This document shows, one piece after another, positions 34,161-46,058 of a stretch of 64,000 nucleotides of DNA. The stretch comes from Bubalus kerabau (Eukaryota > Chordata > Mammalia > Artiodactyla > Bovidae). The notes beneath the pieces are model-generated. The model was given only the letters and a program-made list of their open reading frames with translations, searched no databases and was not told where the DNA came from. The stretch spans positions 34,587,501 through 34,651,500 of the forward strand of contig NC_073635.1 of NCBI RefSeq assembly GCF_029407905.1, given 5' to 3'. A program made the translations under genes and the position numbers. Each line of letters starts with the position of its first letter. The first letter of the stretch is position 1.

Positions 34161-34682
34161 TCAGTTCAGTTCAGTTCAGTCGCTCAGTCATGTCTGACTC
34201 TTTGTGACCCCATGAATCGCAGCACGCCAGGCCTCTCTGTCCATCACCAACTCCCAGAGTTCACCCAGACTCACGTCCATCAAGTCAGTGATGCCATCCA
34301 GCCATCTCATCCTCTGTTGTCCCCTTCTCCTCCTGCCCCCAATCCCTCCCAGCATCAGAGTCTTTTCCAATGAGTCAACTCTTCGCATGAGGTGGCCAAA
34401 GTACTGGAGTTTCAGCTTTAGCCTCATTCCTTCCAAAGAAATCCCAGGACTGATCTCCTTCAGAATGGACTGGTTAGATCTCCTTGCAGTCCAAGGGACT
34501 CTCAAGAGTCTTCTCCAACACCACAGTTCAAAAGCATCAATTCTTCGGCGCTCAGCCTTCTTCACAGTCCAACTCTCACATCCATACATGACCACAGGAA
34601 AAACCATAGCCTTGACTAGACGGACCTTTGTTGGCAAAGTAATGTCTCTGTTTTTGAATATGCTATCTAGGTTGGTCATAAG
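34161..34682 (-). repeat. BovB LINE 3' end, reverse, ORF2 C-terminus open
   Basis: Tail of 'ttcagttcagttcagtcgctc' type at the low end, then the standard BovB 3' region up to 'gctatctaggttggtcat'. On the minus strand an uninterrupted 163-codon frame (34188-34679) encodes the C-terminal part of BovB ORF2, with the 'VMYGCESWTVKKAE' and 'DAFELWCWRRLLRV' signatures. It is 5'-truncated, lacks the reverse transcriptase core and cannot act alone. The open frame suggests a comparatively young copy. Confidence 0.95.
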
Positions 34683-34782
34683 CTTTCAAATAATGTCTTT
34701 TTAAAAATCAAACCAAACACAACACTGACTTCTCCTGTCCCAATGGGCCCTGCAGTTTGGGGGTTTCAGGCAGCCTCTTGTC

Positions 34783-34910
34783 TTGTTGTTGTTCAACTGC
34801 TAAGTCGTGTCTGACTCTTTGAGACCCAATGGACAGCAGCACACCAGGCTTCCCTGTCCTTCACTATCTCCCTGAATTTACTCAAACTCATGTCCATTGA
34901 GTCGGTGATG
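34783..34910 (-). repeat. Short BovB 3' end, reverse
   Basis: Begins 'ttgttgttgttcaactgctaagtc' and ends 'catgtccattgagtcggtgatg'. Only the last about 130 bases of a BovB of the (CAA)-tail type, 100 bp beyond the fragment at 34161-34682 and in the same orientation. The two have different tail types, so they are independent insertions. Confidence 0.85.
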
Positions 34911-35459
34911 CTTGGGGGAGAAGAGAATCCTCTGTCACCTAGATTCCAGATTGGTGTTTGAGGGCTACATGCACACACATACGTGAAAACATGGTACATG
35001 CATACATGTCACACCTGCACACGCAGTGTCTGATTCACTGTTATTTTCCAGGTGGGAATCCATGATTGTTAACTTGGAGGAGCATGCTCTTCTGGAGGAT
35101 AAAGTCCTCCGTGAACTTGGTCCCACATTTTACGTCTCTCATAAGTTTAAATGGGGTCCTTTTGTGTTTATAGTCCTGTCCTGGAAGGAAGGACGGAACG
35201 TTAGGTGAGCAACACTCAGCAGGAAATGTTGCATTGTTTTAAGTCTGCACTGATTCATTATCCATTGATATTTCCTAATAAACACCTTCCTGACAAAGCT
35301 GCAAAGGACAGTGAGTGGAACAAATGACATCACCCTCAAGACAAAGGCTGCAAGGAGAATGACATGTTAACTGCTTCTCAGCCTTGGAAACATGAGTTGT
35401 GGGTTTCCCTCCCAATTTGATGGTGCTGGTTGAAGTCTGATGATGAGTTTATACTGGTT
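34911..35459. other. Unique DNA, nothing recognised
   Basis: A 'ttattttccag' acceptor-like string precedes a 60-codon frame at 35026-35208, but no matching donor, conservation evidence or known peptide supports an exon. Confidence 0.35.
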
Positions 35460-35605
35460 GAGCATTTCCCCAGGTGCTTTAATGTGAGGTTGCAGGGCAA
35501 GTGTTATTCTCACTTTTCTCTGTAGGGAAACTGAGGCACAGGATGGGGCTTGTCCAACCCCACAACTGCTGAGTGACACCTGGGTGACCTGCTGTTCCAG
35601 CCGCT
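35460..35605 (+). repeat. MIR SINE remnant
   Basis: Core signature 'agtgttattctcacttttctctgtagggaaactgaggcacagg' followed by 'cttgtccaaccccacaactgctgagtg'. A well-preserved MIR core by comparison with the others here. Confidence 0.7.
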
Positions 35606-37694
35606 GCCTGGTCAGCCCAGTGGGTCTCTGCTGCCTTGTAAAATCCACAATCTCTGTTTGTTTTCTTTTGTTTTTTCCTTAGAACTCATTCTCTAAATAT
35701 AAAATCCAAGACTGTTTGTAAAAATTTTCTCCTAAAATGAATGTCTTCATATCGCTTTACATCTACAGATTACTCACTATCAAACCTTGTGTACAATGGT
35801 TTTGATGTGCCTCTTGGAAATTTGCATCTGGAAAGTTGTCTTCTTTGAATAATGGGTCTATTTCCTTTTATCAGATTAGGAGATTTGTGTACTTCTTGTC
35901 TTCCAGAATGTTTAGAGCCGAATTTAATATTCAGTCTTGGCCCTTGTATTATCCTGAATTAATTTCCTCTCCTTCCGTGAGGTTTTATATCATGTATTTC
36001 AGCTTTATTTTATAGTTACCTTTTATTATGCACCAAAGCTTTTTGGGAATAGGCAGGGTGAAAATAGGCAGTACATTTTGAATAAACATTTTTTGATCTG
36101 AGTTTAATTTACTAGTAACACAACAAGTGCCTTCAATAAAGCTGTAATATTATTACATGGAATTGGGTGGATCACATAATATACTCTTTTTATCATTACA
36201 GATACTGTAAGAGTAAAAACTTGTTGTGAAAGAAATTTATTGTATAAAATGAAACTATAAACCATACCAGGCTTTATGACAATGGGGAATTAAATAAAAC
36301 CAATGTGGAAGGGAAGTTGGGAAGTTAGATGTACCATTAATTAATGGTACAGTTAATGTTAGTTTGAACCATCTCTAAGCAATTCATTTGAAATTTCTTG
36401 AAGGAAGACCATTTTTACACTCTGCAGACAAAAATAATCTGCACACTGAGTTCCTGACATTTGCCCTCAGTCCAGGCTCTTGACTTCAACAAGGCCACCT
36501 CATCATCATGTGGTCACAATGATGAAGGAACTGAAGGAACTAGAGTCCCCGCAGCTCCGCCGCCCCTCTGTGAGATTGACCCCTAGCAAAATGTGTGGTC
36601 TCATCTGGCTGATCTGTGAAATGGGATCATAATGCCTTCTCCATGGGCAGTGCTGACCATTTAACAACAATAGCAAAATTAAAGAGATACTTGTGCAGCA
36701 CTTGATACACATTTCCTTGGAGTCTGGTGGAATATATCACACACACAGAGAGGTGCTCAAGTGAGATGTGTGCAGGTAGCCACTGGGGTTCTCACACACT
36801 GAACACACCCAGGTGCTAGCACTGGGACTAAGAAACAGCCCCCAGGTCCCCGCCTGTCCCTTCCGGGTCACTACTCCGCCCTAGAATGGTGTCCATCCAC
36901 TGTCCGGATTTCTGACACCATAGCTTGGCTTTGCCTGTGTGGGGATTTTACACAAGCAAGAACAGCACTCTCTTGCATATATGGCTTCTTTAATCCGACG
37001 GGACATTTGCAAGATTCGTGCTTGGTGTGTGTGTAGGGCATGGTTTGTCTGTTCCTGTGGCTGCACCGATGTCGGCTGCACAGATGTCTACTTCATGACA
37101 CCAGATGTTTGTGTCTGTTCTGCTGAGGATGGAGGTTTGGGCTTTCAATTTGGGGATGTTATGAGTAAATTGGCTGTAGGCATTCTCGTACGTGTCTTAC
37201 AGTAAATTATGTACGTGTTTTCATGTGACAAACACCTGGGGTGTAGCTGCTGACTTGAGGGTCTGCAGATTGCTGAATGTTACTGAATCTTACCAGTTTT
37301 CCGAGGTGCTTGTGCCAGTTTACATCCCCACATAAGTGTGGGTTCCTCTTCCTCTGTGTCATCTTTGGCATGGTCTGCTTTCTGAGTTTGGTGTTCCCAC
37401 CACATGGCTGTGCAGTGACAGCTCATGAAGCTTTTAACCTGCATTTCCCAGGTGGCGAGTGCATTTGATGCATAGTTAACATTGCCTCAGATTGTTTAGG
37501 TGAAGTAAGGTGCCTGCATACCCTAAACAGATGGGACCTAACAAATAAAGCAAAAGCTATTCGAAATATAAGCAGAATTCAGTAAAGCACAAATATAATG
37601 AATGAGTATAAATATTCTTATTTTGCAATTTAGCAGATCTAGCACACTTTAAATAATCAAAGATGCATAGGGTCTGCACACATCCACAGTCTCA
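35606..37694. other. Repeat-poor AT-rich unique block
   Basis: About 2.1 kb with no repeat I can name. The AT-rich 36000-36420 part contains several AATAAA-like strings in unlinked positions. An 88-codon frame (36939-37205, plus) is unrecognised. Confidence 0.4.
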
Positions 37695-37696
37695 TG

Positions 37697-39057
37697 TATT
37701 CAGTTCAGTTCAGCTCAGTCGCTCAGTTGTGTCTGACTCTTTGCAACCCCATGAACTGCAGCACACCAGGCCTCACTGTCCATCACCAACTCCCGGAGTT
37801 TACCCAAACTCATGTCTGTTGAGTTGGTGATGCCATCTAACCATCTCATCCTCTGTCGTCCCCTTCTCCTCCTGCCTCCAATCTTTCCCAACATCAGGGT
37901 CTTTTCAAATGAGTTGGCTCTTCGCATCAGGTGGCCAAAATACTAGAGTTTCAGCTTTGACATCAGTCCTTCCAATGAACACCCAGGACTGATTTCCCTT
38001 AGGATGGACTAGCTGGATCTCCTTGCAGTCCAAGGGACTCTCAAGAGTCTTCTCCAACACCACAGTTCAAAAGCATCAATTCTTCTGTGCTCAGCACTCT
38101 TTATAGTCCAACTCTCACATCCATACATGACCACTGGAAAAACCATAGCCTTGACTAGACGGACCTTTGTTGGCAAAGTAATATCTCTGCTTTTCAATGT
38201 GCTATCTAGGTTGGTCATAACTTTCCTTCCAAGGAGTAAGCGTCTTTTAATTTCATGGCTGCAGTCACCACCATCTGCAGTGATTTTGGAGCCCCCAAAA
38301 TAAAGTCACCCACTGTTTCCCCATCTATTTGCCATGAAGTGATGGGGCCAGATGCCATGATCTTAGTTTTCTGAATGTTGAGTTTTAAGCCAACTTTTTC
38401 ACTCTCTTCTTTCACTTTCATCAAGAGGCTCTTTAGTTCTTCTTCACTTTCTGGTGTCATCTGCATATCTGAGGTTATTGATATTTGTCCCAGCAATCTT
38501 GATTCCAGCTTGTGCTTCCTCCAGCCCAGCTTTTCGCATGATGTATGCTGCATATAAGTTAAATAAGCAGGGTAACAATATAGTCTTGACGTGCTCCTTT
38601 TCCTATTTGGAACCAGTCTGTTGTTCCATGTCCAGTTCTAACTGTTGCTTCCTGACTTACATATATGTTTCTCAACAGGCAGGTCAGGTGGTCTGGTATT
38701 CCCATCTCTTTCAGAATTTTCCACAGTTTATTGTGATCCACACAGTCAAAGGCTTTGGCATAGTCAATAAAGCAGACATAGATGTTTTTCTGGAACTCTC
38801 TTGCTTTTTCAATGATCCAGCGAATGTTGGCAATTAGATCTCTTGTTCCTCTGCCTTTTCTAAAGCCAGCTTGAACATTTGGAAGTTCACAGTTCACATA
38901 TTGCTTAAGCCTGACTTGGAGAATTTTGAGCATTATTTTACTAGTGTGTGAGGTGAGTGCAATTGTGTGGTAGTTAGAGCATTCTTCGGCATTGCCTTTC
39001 TTTGGGATTGGAATGAAAACTGACCTTTTCCAGTCCTGTGGCCACTGCTGAGTTTTC
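37697..39057 (-). repeat. BovB LINE, reverse, 5'-truncated in RT domain
   Basis: About 1.36 kb of BovB 3' sequence, from the ACTGAA-type tail at 37699 up to 'gccactgctgagtttt'. A possible 6-bp duplication (tgtatt) lies at 37695-37700 and 39063-39068. The copy contains most of the reverse transcriptase palm and the ORF2 C-terminus, split across frames. Confidence 0.95.
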
Positions 39058-39059
39058 AA
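38215..39059 (-). pseudogene. BovB ORF2 reverse transcriptase remnant
   Basis: Two minus-strand frames cover the remnant. The 166-codon piece (38559-39059) includes 'FIPIPKKGNAEECSNY' and the palm motif A 'CFIDYAKAFDCVD', whose first Asp is a metal ligand in this enzyme class. The 112-codon piece (38215-38553) carries the C-terminal 'ESEEELKSLLMKVKEE' region. Between them the YADD catalytic codons are present but are followed at once by an 11-base deletion relative to the other BovB copy in this window, which throws the frame. Not functional. Confidence 0.9.
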
Positions 39060-39068
39060 ATTTGTATT

Positions 39069-42000
39069 AACGCATAAGAAATTTGTATCCTACAAATACA
39101 TAATATGTAATTTTCCCTTAGGTGTTTTGTGTTTCAAAATTCATAAAATTCAGTTTTTAGTGGTAAGCATATCTGCCTTCCAATTTGGTACTTGATGAGG
39201 AAGGATGTTTCAACTAGTTCAAGAAAGTTGAGATTTTAGAGCACTTGGTCTTTCATCAAAATCCAATAAAATGAAATGAACTGTGTGAAGATCCAATCAA
39301 AGTACTTAGGAATCAGGGCACACCCTCATAAAGTAGCTGCAGAGCAAAGAGGAAGTTGAGGGTGAAGTTACATGTCATCTCGTGACCGTTAAAACTAAAG
39401 AAACGTACACCAAACCTATGGGATCCAGGGAAAGTTGTATTTAGAGGAAATAGCCTTAAATGCCGTCTTGACTCTAGACAAAATTTTAAATATACAGGCT
39501 AGAATTCACCTTAAGATGGTGGAAGGAAAAAATAACCAAACAAACCCGAAGGATCCAGGAAAAGGGAATTAAGTTAGGAGTCAATAATAATGGAGTAAAC
39601 ACAGGACTGTTAAGTCTTTGCTACAGAAATTCAGTATTAGGGTTCAGAAGTGGTTACCGATCCTTTTAGGTCAACCCCAACAAGGGTCCTCCTGCCTAAG
39701 AACAAACATATTGCTTCTCTGGTTATTGCTTTTCTTTTGCTATAAAACAGCAATAGCAGGAGCAGGAGTAATCCTCAAGACAGTGTAGGTGGTCATAGTA
39801 AGGTCTAAAAATGCAATATTTTTGTAGTGCAGTTTAACAGTATCATGACTTCTTGTTTATCTGCCAAGAGACTCGCTTCGGAATACTAGACGAAATACTA
39901 GACAAAAAACCAGACAGCTTTAAAGGGAGCATGGAAGCTCTGTTTATCACAAAGGCCTCTGCACCTGCCTTGTGTGTGTAGATATTCTGCAGAAAGTTCC
40001 TAAACTATGTTTACCAAGGAACCAACATCGACAGACACCTGCAGGTATCGTACGAGCCAACTAGAGGTGAATCTGACTATATGTGTTTGCAGGTGTTTTC
40101 AGACTCTTTCTGAACCATCTGTAGAAGTCAGACACCATGAATTTACAAGAAATTCTTTTACGTTTCCTTGTCTATAATAGATATTAGAAAACAGATATAA
40201 AGCTGAGCTCAGTCGGTAAAGAGATGAAAATCTTCAGTGTGTTCTGGTTCTTTGAAACCTGATAATGCTGACTGGTCAGATTCCCGGAGCCCAGTTTACC
40301 CGCCGGACCAGTCCTCTTGAGAAATCAACGTCCTTGTGATAACACGAGAACAGTGAAGTGAAACAAAGACGCTCTTGCAGGACAGTTAAGGTGCCTTATA
40401 TTCATAGCACTGGAGGCAGGCTCTGACTGTGGACCACCACTCAGGGGCCACTGTCCCTGCATCAGGCAGCATCTGCTGCCTGGGGGCAGCAGGGTGGGTC
40501 TCAGCCTCGGGCAAGAACCCAATGAGATGAAGTCGTTTTCTGTGCTGTGTCTCAGTCAGGGGTTTAAAAATGCAGAGATGGTGATGTACTTTCCTGATGT
40601 TACATGAAACCGCCTTTGTCCAGCTCCAAATTCAGGATCTGCATCGTGTTGAGGATTGGTGTCTGTAAGCCACAGGGCTGGGCCCACCCTCCTTGTCCAT
40701 GGGCAGGAGCCACGTGCTCCAGCTGCCCATGTTCAGCTGCACTGGTTTGCACCACACAGACACGACATCTGGAGGGAAGCCTCCTGACTGGTGCCTCTGT
40801 GACGTCCCGGGAGGCTTCCTCACTTCTCAGAGAAGTGCTACTTGCTTTTTTTAAATTTCCCAAATAATTTTGATGAAATTTTCATAATGGATTTTTAACA
40901 GCTGCCAGGTTAATGCCATCATATTAGCATTTGAAATTATTTCCTTCAGTTATTTAGAAAAACGGTACCAACTAACTGTTGAACTAAGCCATTGAATTGT
41001 GTGCTTGAGGGTTTTCCCCACCACTGTCTTCTGGGTGAGAGGCTCATGAGTTAAGCTGAGCTCTAGATCCAGACCTGCTGGGGACTAGATGGGTTGTGGT
41101 GGGAAAGCCTCTGCTCTGCATTTCCTTGATATCGGTGAGAGCGAGAGTTATGACCTGAGGGGCGCACTCTGGCCCTGCCCCCACAGCTTCTCCCCTGCCT
41201 TCTCCCACACAGCACGCACCTTGTCGCAGGGTCCCTGCAACCTGCCAAGAGGGCGTGACCCACAGATGCAATTTCCAGTCCGGAGGACAGGCTGTGTCTG
41301 CAATCATCAGGAGCTCCTGTCTTCGTCTTGACGTTGTGGGTGGATGACCTCATCCTGGAAGAGATGGAAAGATCCTCAGGCCCCAAATCTGTTCCTGTGC
41401 ACCCCACCCCACCCCATCCTACACACTCCTGTGCCAGCTCTGTCCAGTGACCCCAATGACACCTGTCACGATCCCCCAGCTCCACACACTCCAGGTGCAG
41501 CCTGTTCTGTGGCACCAACACCCCTCACGGGCGGCCTCCATGCAGCCTACCTGGTCCCTTTCCCACCGCGGCTGCCCACTCACCCATGCAGGCTCTGACC
41601 AGCCTCACCAGGTGCGACCAACAGAGGCTTGCTCCAGTTCACACCCCTCGCTTCCTGCTGGGGGCTCCTGGAGGATGCCTAGGAGTGGGACTCGGGGGGT
41701 CCTGGGAGGCACATTAACATGCCAGAGACGGAGGGAGAGGTTGACTTTGGGAAGGGGGTCAGTAGAAGGAAGTCGTGAGTAATGCTGTGTCTGCTGGCTG
41801 CGTACATGGAGTCCTGAGGAGAGAACGGTCCCTGTCGGGGGTCCAGAGACGAGGAGAGGAGAGATGAGGCTCCTTAAGGGGGAGATCTCTGAGCTGAACC
41901 TTAAGAAAGGCAGCAGCTTCAGGGGCAGGCAGTGAGAAGAGGGTCGGGACTGGATGCAGCGGGGCAGCGCTGCCAGAATCATAGGAACAAACCTGTGGTG

Positions 42001-42443
42001 GTTGGTTCTCCAGGACTGGAGTTGGGGGTGCTGAGGGGGGCAGACAGCAATTGCCCAGCCCCCCTCACCCCAGTCCAGCCCCTACCATGCATCTCTGGGT
42101 CCCTGGGTCCCCTCTGCCATGTTCTCTCCCCCACTGTCTCCTCTCCCCACAAATGGATGGAAACATGCCTGGTTGGTGAGGAGCCCCGATGGCCATAGGC
42201 AGAGCTGGGCTTTGGCACACTGACCATCCATGCTGGGCCTCAGGGCCCCTCGGGTCTGTGCTCTCCGTACAACTCCCAGTGGAAGGACGGGAGGGCCAGG
42301 CCTGATGCCAAAGTCTCTTGGGGGCCCAGTGGCACAGTCTGATGCTGACATTTTTGTTCCTTGGTTGTCATTAAGAAAAGATCTTACATTTAAATTCAGA
42401 ATGAACCTTTACCTCAGTAAGAGTTCTTCCTATCGGTGCAGTT
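39069..42443. other. Long repeat-poor block, GC-rich right half
   Basis: About 3.4 kb with no ruminant SINE or LINE that I can see. The left half (39.1-40.3 kb) is AT-rich; 41.1-42.4 kb is GC-rich with long overlapping frames on both strands (152 codons minus at 41063-41521, 125 codons minus at 41605-41982, 111 codons plus at 41447-41782). No frame is recognisable, and the overlap on both strands argues for composition rather than coding. Confidence 0.4.
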
Positions 42444-42488
42444 TGTGTGTGTGTGTGTGTATGTGTGCGTGTGTGTGTGTGTGTGTGT
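42444..42488. repeat. (GT)n microsatellite
   Basis: About 22 TG-type dinucleotides with two interruptions (an AT and a CG). Not visibly attached to a SINE. Confidence 0.93.
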
Positions 42489-45400
42489 ACTTTCAATCCA
42501 TCATGTGAGAAACAAATGTTCCAGGCGGGTTGCTAGGACTCCCCAGCAGAGCATCTCTGCCTGACTCCCCCATTTCCAACTGAGAACCAGTCTCCATGGA
42601 CACCAGCCTGATGACAAGGGGAGATGGTTGGTGTAAGAGAATCTTAGTATGAGGCCTCTTTGGACACGTAGAATGTGACTAATTTCTCTATGAAAGACAC
42701 ATTTTATAAGAAGAACATAAATATTCAGCATCTTGGCCTTGGACCCTTCACCCCCCACTTTTCAAGTCGGGAGGCCCGCACTGGGAGCCTGCCTGGTGGC
42801 CTCCCCTCCTCCACCCGGGTTCCTTGTTTGACTCACAGCCCTGCCCAGCTCTTTATTTATGAGACATGCCTCCTGCTTTCCATGGAAAATTGTTCCACTG
42901 AGCTTCCTGTAGGGATATTTTGGGAATAAGAACCTTGGCTTTTGATTTTTTTTTTCCTTCTACTTGGTTTAACAGCTCTGATTCCTAATTCCTTTGAATT
43001 TTCTGCCTCCCTCACTGCTCTTTAGGCTAAAAAATAACAAATCTCTTGTCTCGTTTAACATCTTGTTTTCAGTTTATAAAACCTGTAGGTATCTACAGCA
43101 CAAAGTTCTTTACCTCTGTGATATTTTCATTTTAGATATACAACATGAAGTGTTTGAGGAGCAAAAACGTTTTGCTCACTTGCATTTTATTATCATGAAA
43201 TGCAGAAAAGGTCTTGTGTGAGTTAAGTTTGCAGAGGGTTTCAAAGCTAGGGCCCTACCTGAGATGCTTCCTCCAAGACTGTCTTGACCTGTTTTTCTTT
43301 GAGGCTGGAGTGTAAGTTTTAATTGTGTTTTCTTTTCTTTCTAAAACAGTGCCATGATTGATAAAAGATGAAGGATAGAATTTGGAAAGTCACTGCAATT
43401 AGATGTAAATGCCTATTGAACCATGAGCCGCTGGAACTCCTCTCAGCACTCATGGTTCGTGGGTGATTTGCCTGGACCCGCTGCATGTTAGAGTCTAGGT
43501 AGAAATGATCCATGAGACAAAGCCCCAACTCCACTCACTGGAGCCATGAGACTGGGCAGTTTCCACCCTGGGCTCATGAGGAGGGTCAGCCAGCTTGCCA
43601 CCTGAGCACCCACTGGACCTGCTTGCTGTAGGGTGGCGGGAGCAGGTACTTCTCTCCACGGCCACCAGGTGTCGAGGAGCACACACCTGCAGGGCTGATG
43701 GCCCCGAGAGACCAGGGGAGGCTCCTGCCTGCCGTCACCCTCTCTGCCGGCTCTGTCTTGCCTGGGAGCTCTGGAGCCCAGCAGACACGATTAGGGCAAT
43801 GCTTTGGTCTCATGTTTGTAATATCTGGGGGCTGGTGACTCAGCCATCCAGACCCAGACAAGAATTTTTTAAAAAGACCAAAACAATCCCTTCAGTTTCT
43901 TCATGGCTTATTTGAAACCTGGCTGGGAACCAGAACCCTTTCAGGAATGGATTATCGTGTGGGCCACGATGTAGGAATTTACAAGGATTTTTCAAACATG
44001 AATACATCAACAAAGGGAGAGTTATCATGGATTATTTTACGCTTAAGGTGCAGACACCTTTAGAATTGAAGTGGCAGGTGCAGGCTTCCCTCTGTGTCCT
44101 CCTCCCACGCCCTCCCGTGGCGCCCTGTCCTCCTGTCCTGTGCATCAGCTCCGTGGAGGTGGCGGTGTTATCTGGCCACTCACTGTTGTCCACTCGGAGC
44201 CAGGAATGTCCGGATGCAGGTGGAGAATACCTATACACATGCGTACCTGAGTGAATGGAAAGCTGGCTTCTCTTAGTGACTCATCTTCTGAGTTGTGCAT
44301 ACTTGGTGCTTAAAAGATCATTACCTATGCCTGTGTGTTTTGGTGGCTTTGTTCTAGGAGAGAAGTGAAGCTGAGAATAAGCACGTTGCTCCGAGTGTCT
44401 GGCAAGACGGGTGAAGGCAGTTCCACGTGGTAGGAACTTTGTGCTGGTCATGTCTGCATCCTTGTTGCCAAGCAACCATGAAGCGCAAAAGATGCACCCA
44501 ATAAATATTCATGGGATGAGCCTATGAGCCGCAGTCACTCTGGACTTGAGCCCAAGATACCAGCCCTCTGGCTTACTGCTATCCTCTGGTCTTGACCCTG
44601 AGCTGATCTGAACTTCCTCTTCACCGGCCCAGCGCCCAGGTGCCTCCCTCCCGGGCCATCTGTCCTGCCCTCTGTACTCTGGCTGCAGGAAGACACAGTG
44701 CCTACATCACCAGTAGGTGCTCCCCCACTTCCTCGCCTGGACTGGACCCCAGCTGTCACCCAGGAGCACGCTGCCCCAAAGCCCCCTGAACCTCGGGGGC
44801 AGGAAGAGGGGTCAGCATCCTTGACTTCAGTTTCACATTTTGTAAACCAAATCAGAACAGAAACCCACTCCCCATGGCCTGTTGTGGGGTCAGGAAGTTG
44901 CCTGCCCCTCTTTATTGCTGACCTGAATTGGTGTTGCCGTCACCCCCTCCCACAGCCCACAGCCCAGCATCTGGAACACTTCCTGACATCCCAGGTGGCC
45001 CTGCCTCCACTCCCAGGGCCTCCCGTGGCCACACCCGGAGCTGCTCCACCTGAGGGTCTCCACTCCTCCGTCACGACCTCCACCCTCCCGGCACTTCCTC
45101 TCCTGGTCTCTCCTTTACCTGCTTGTCGGCTGCACCGGGCCCACCTCCAGACATCTTCTGTGAGTCAGCCTAGTTTTCTGTCCCAGAAAACTGAATAAGT
45201 TCTCAAGCTCACAGCACATCAGCATAAAAGCAACAAAAACAGCTGAAAATGGCTTGTGTCTCGTGGTTCCATCAAGCCCGCGTCTTATGATTTAGTGCCT
45301 GAATGACATTTGGATATAAAGCATTGCAATTAAATCAAAAGGAAAAGAGTAACTCACAGCGGAGAAACCTGGCAGTGCCGCCTGAGTCAGGGGAGGACGG

Positions 45401-45991
45401 CTGATGTCACCAGTGATGTCATGAGGATGTGTGTATCCCTGATGCGAGAATTCCCCCAGATCCAAGCCCGGTCTAATAATGAGAAAAACATCAGACAAAC
45501 TCAAATTGGAGGAAATTTTTATAAAGTACTTCACAATTCTTTTTAAAAACTGTCATGAAAAATAAGAAAAGCCCAAGAAACTATCCCAAACCAGAGGAGA
45601 TCAAGGAGAGGTGACAGCTTCACGCAGTGTGGCATCAGGTTGGGGGCCTGGGACACAGGGAAGGGTGGTCGATGGCTGTGTCTAAATCCACATGGGGCTC
45701 AGGTCACAGCTGGCACCCACCTCGGTCGTGTAGTCGTGACAAGTGCCCTTGACAGTGGGGTGACACGTGTAAGATGCCAACAAGAGGGGATGGTGGGTAA
45801 GGGACGCACAGGAAACCCCTATACTATCTTTGCCAGTTTTACCAAAATAGAGAATTATTTACCTAAGATCCCTTTCTGATGATCCCAGCATTTCTTTGTG
45901 GAGTCAGTTATGCCAGGGCAGAGTGATCTCTAGGCCCCCACATCAGACCCCATAGTATATTCCCCACCCCAAACACCATGCTGAATCACGG
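42489..45991. other. Long repeat-poor unique block
   Basis: About 3.5 kb lacking recognisable ruminant repeats. The GC-rich section 44.5-45.2 kb carries a 166-codon plus-strand frame (44698-45198), proline- and serine-rich with no domain I recognise. A T-run near 42942-42955 and several A/T-rich stretches occur elsewhere. Confidence 0.4.
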
Positions 45992-46058
45992 ACATCCATA
46001 CATTCATTCAACCATCCATCTACCCATATCTGTCCATCCATCCATCCATCCGTCTGTC
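45992..46058. repeat. (TCCA)n-like tandem repeat
   Basis: Imperfect tetranucleotide array (cattcattcaaccatccatc... then four TCCA units and diverged CCGT/CTGT units). Confidence 0.85.

Noticed and set aside
34288..34704. Plus-strand 138-codon frame
   Set aside because: It is antisense to the BovB ORF2 C-terminus at 34188-34679 and has no independent support.
35026..35208. Exon-like segment after a ttattttccag acceptor-like string
   Set aside because: No recognisable protein, no clear donor-linked partner exon and a length easily open by chance.
36000..36420. Several AATAAA-like strings suggesting polyadenylation sites
   Set aside because: Expected frequency in AT-rich DNA; no upstream gene or downstream GU-rich element tied to them.
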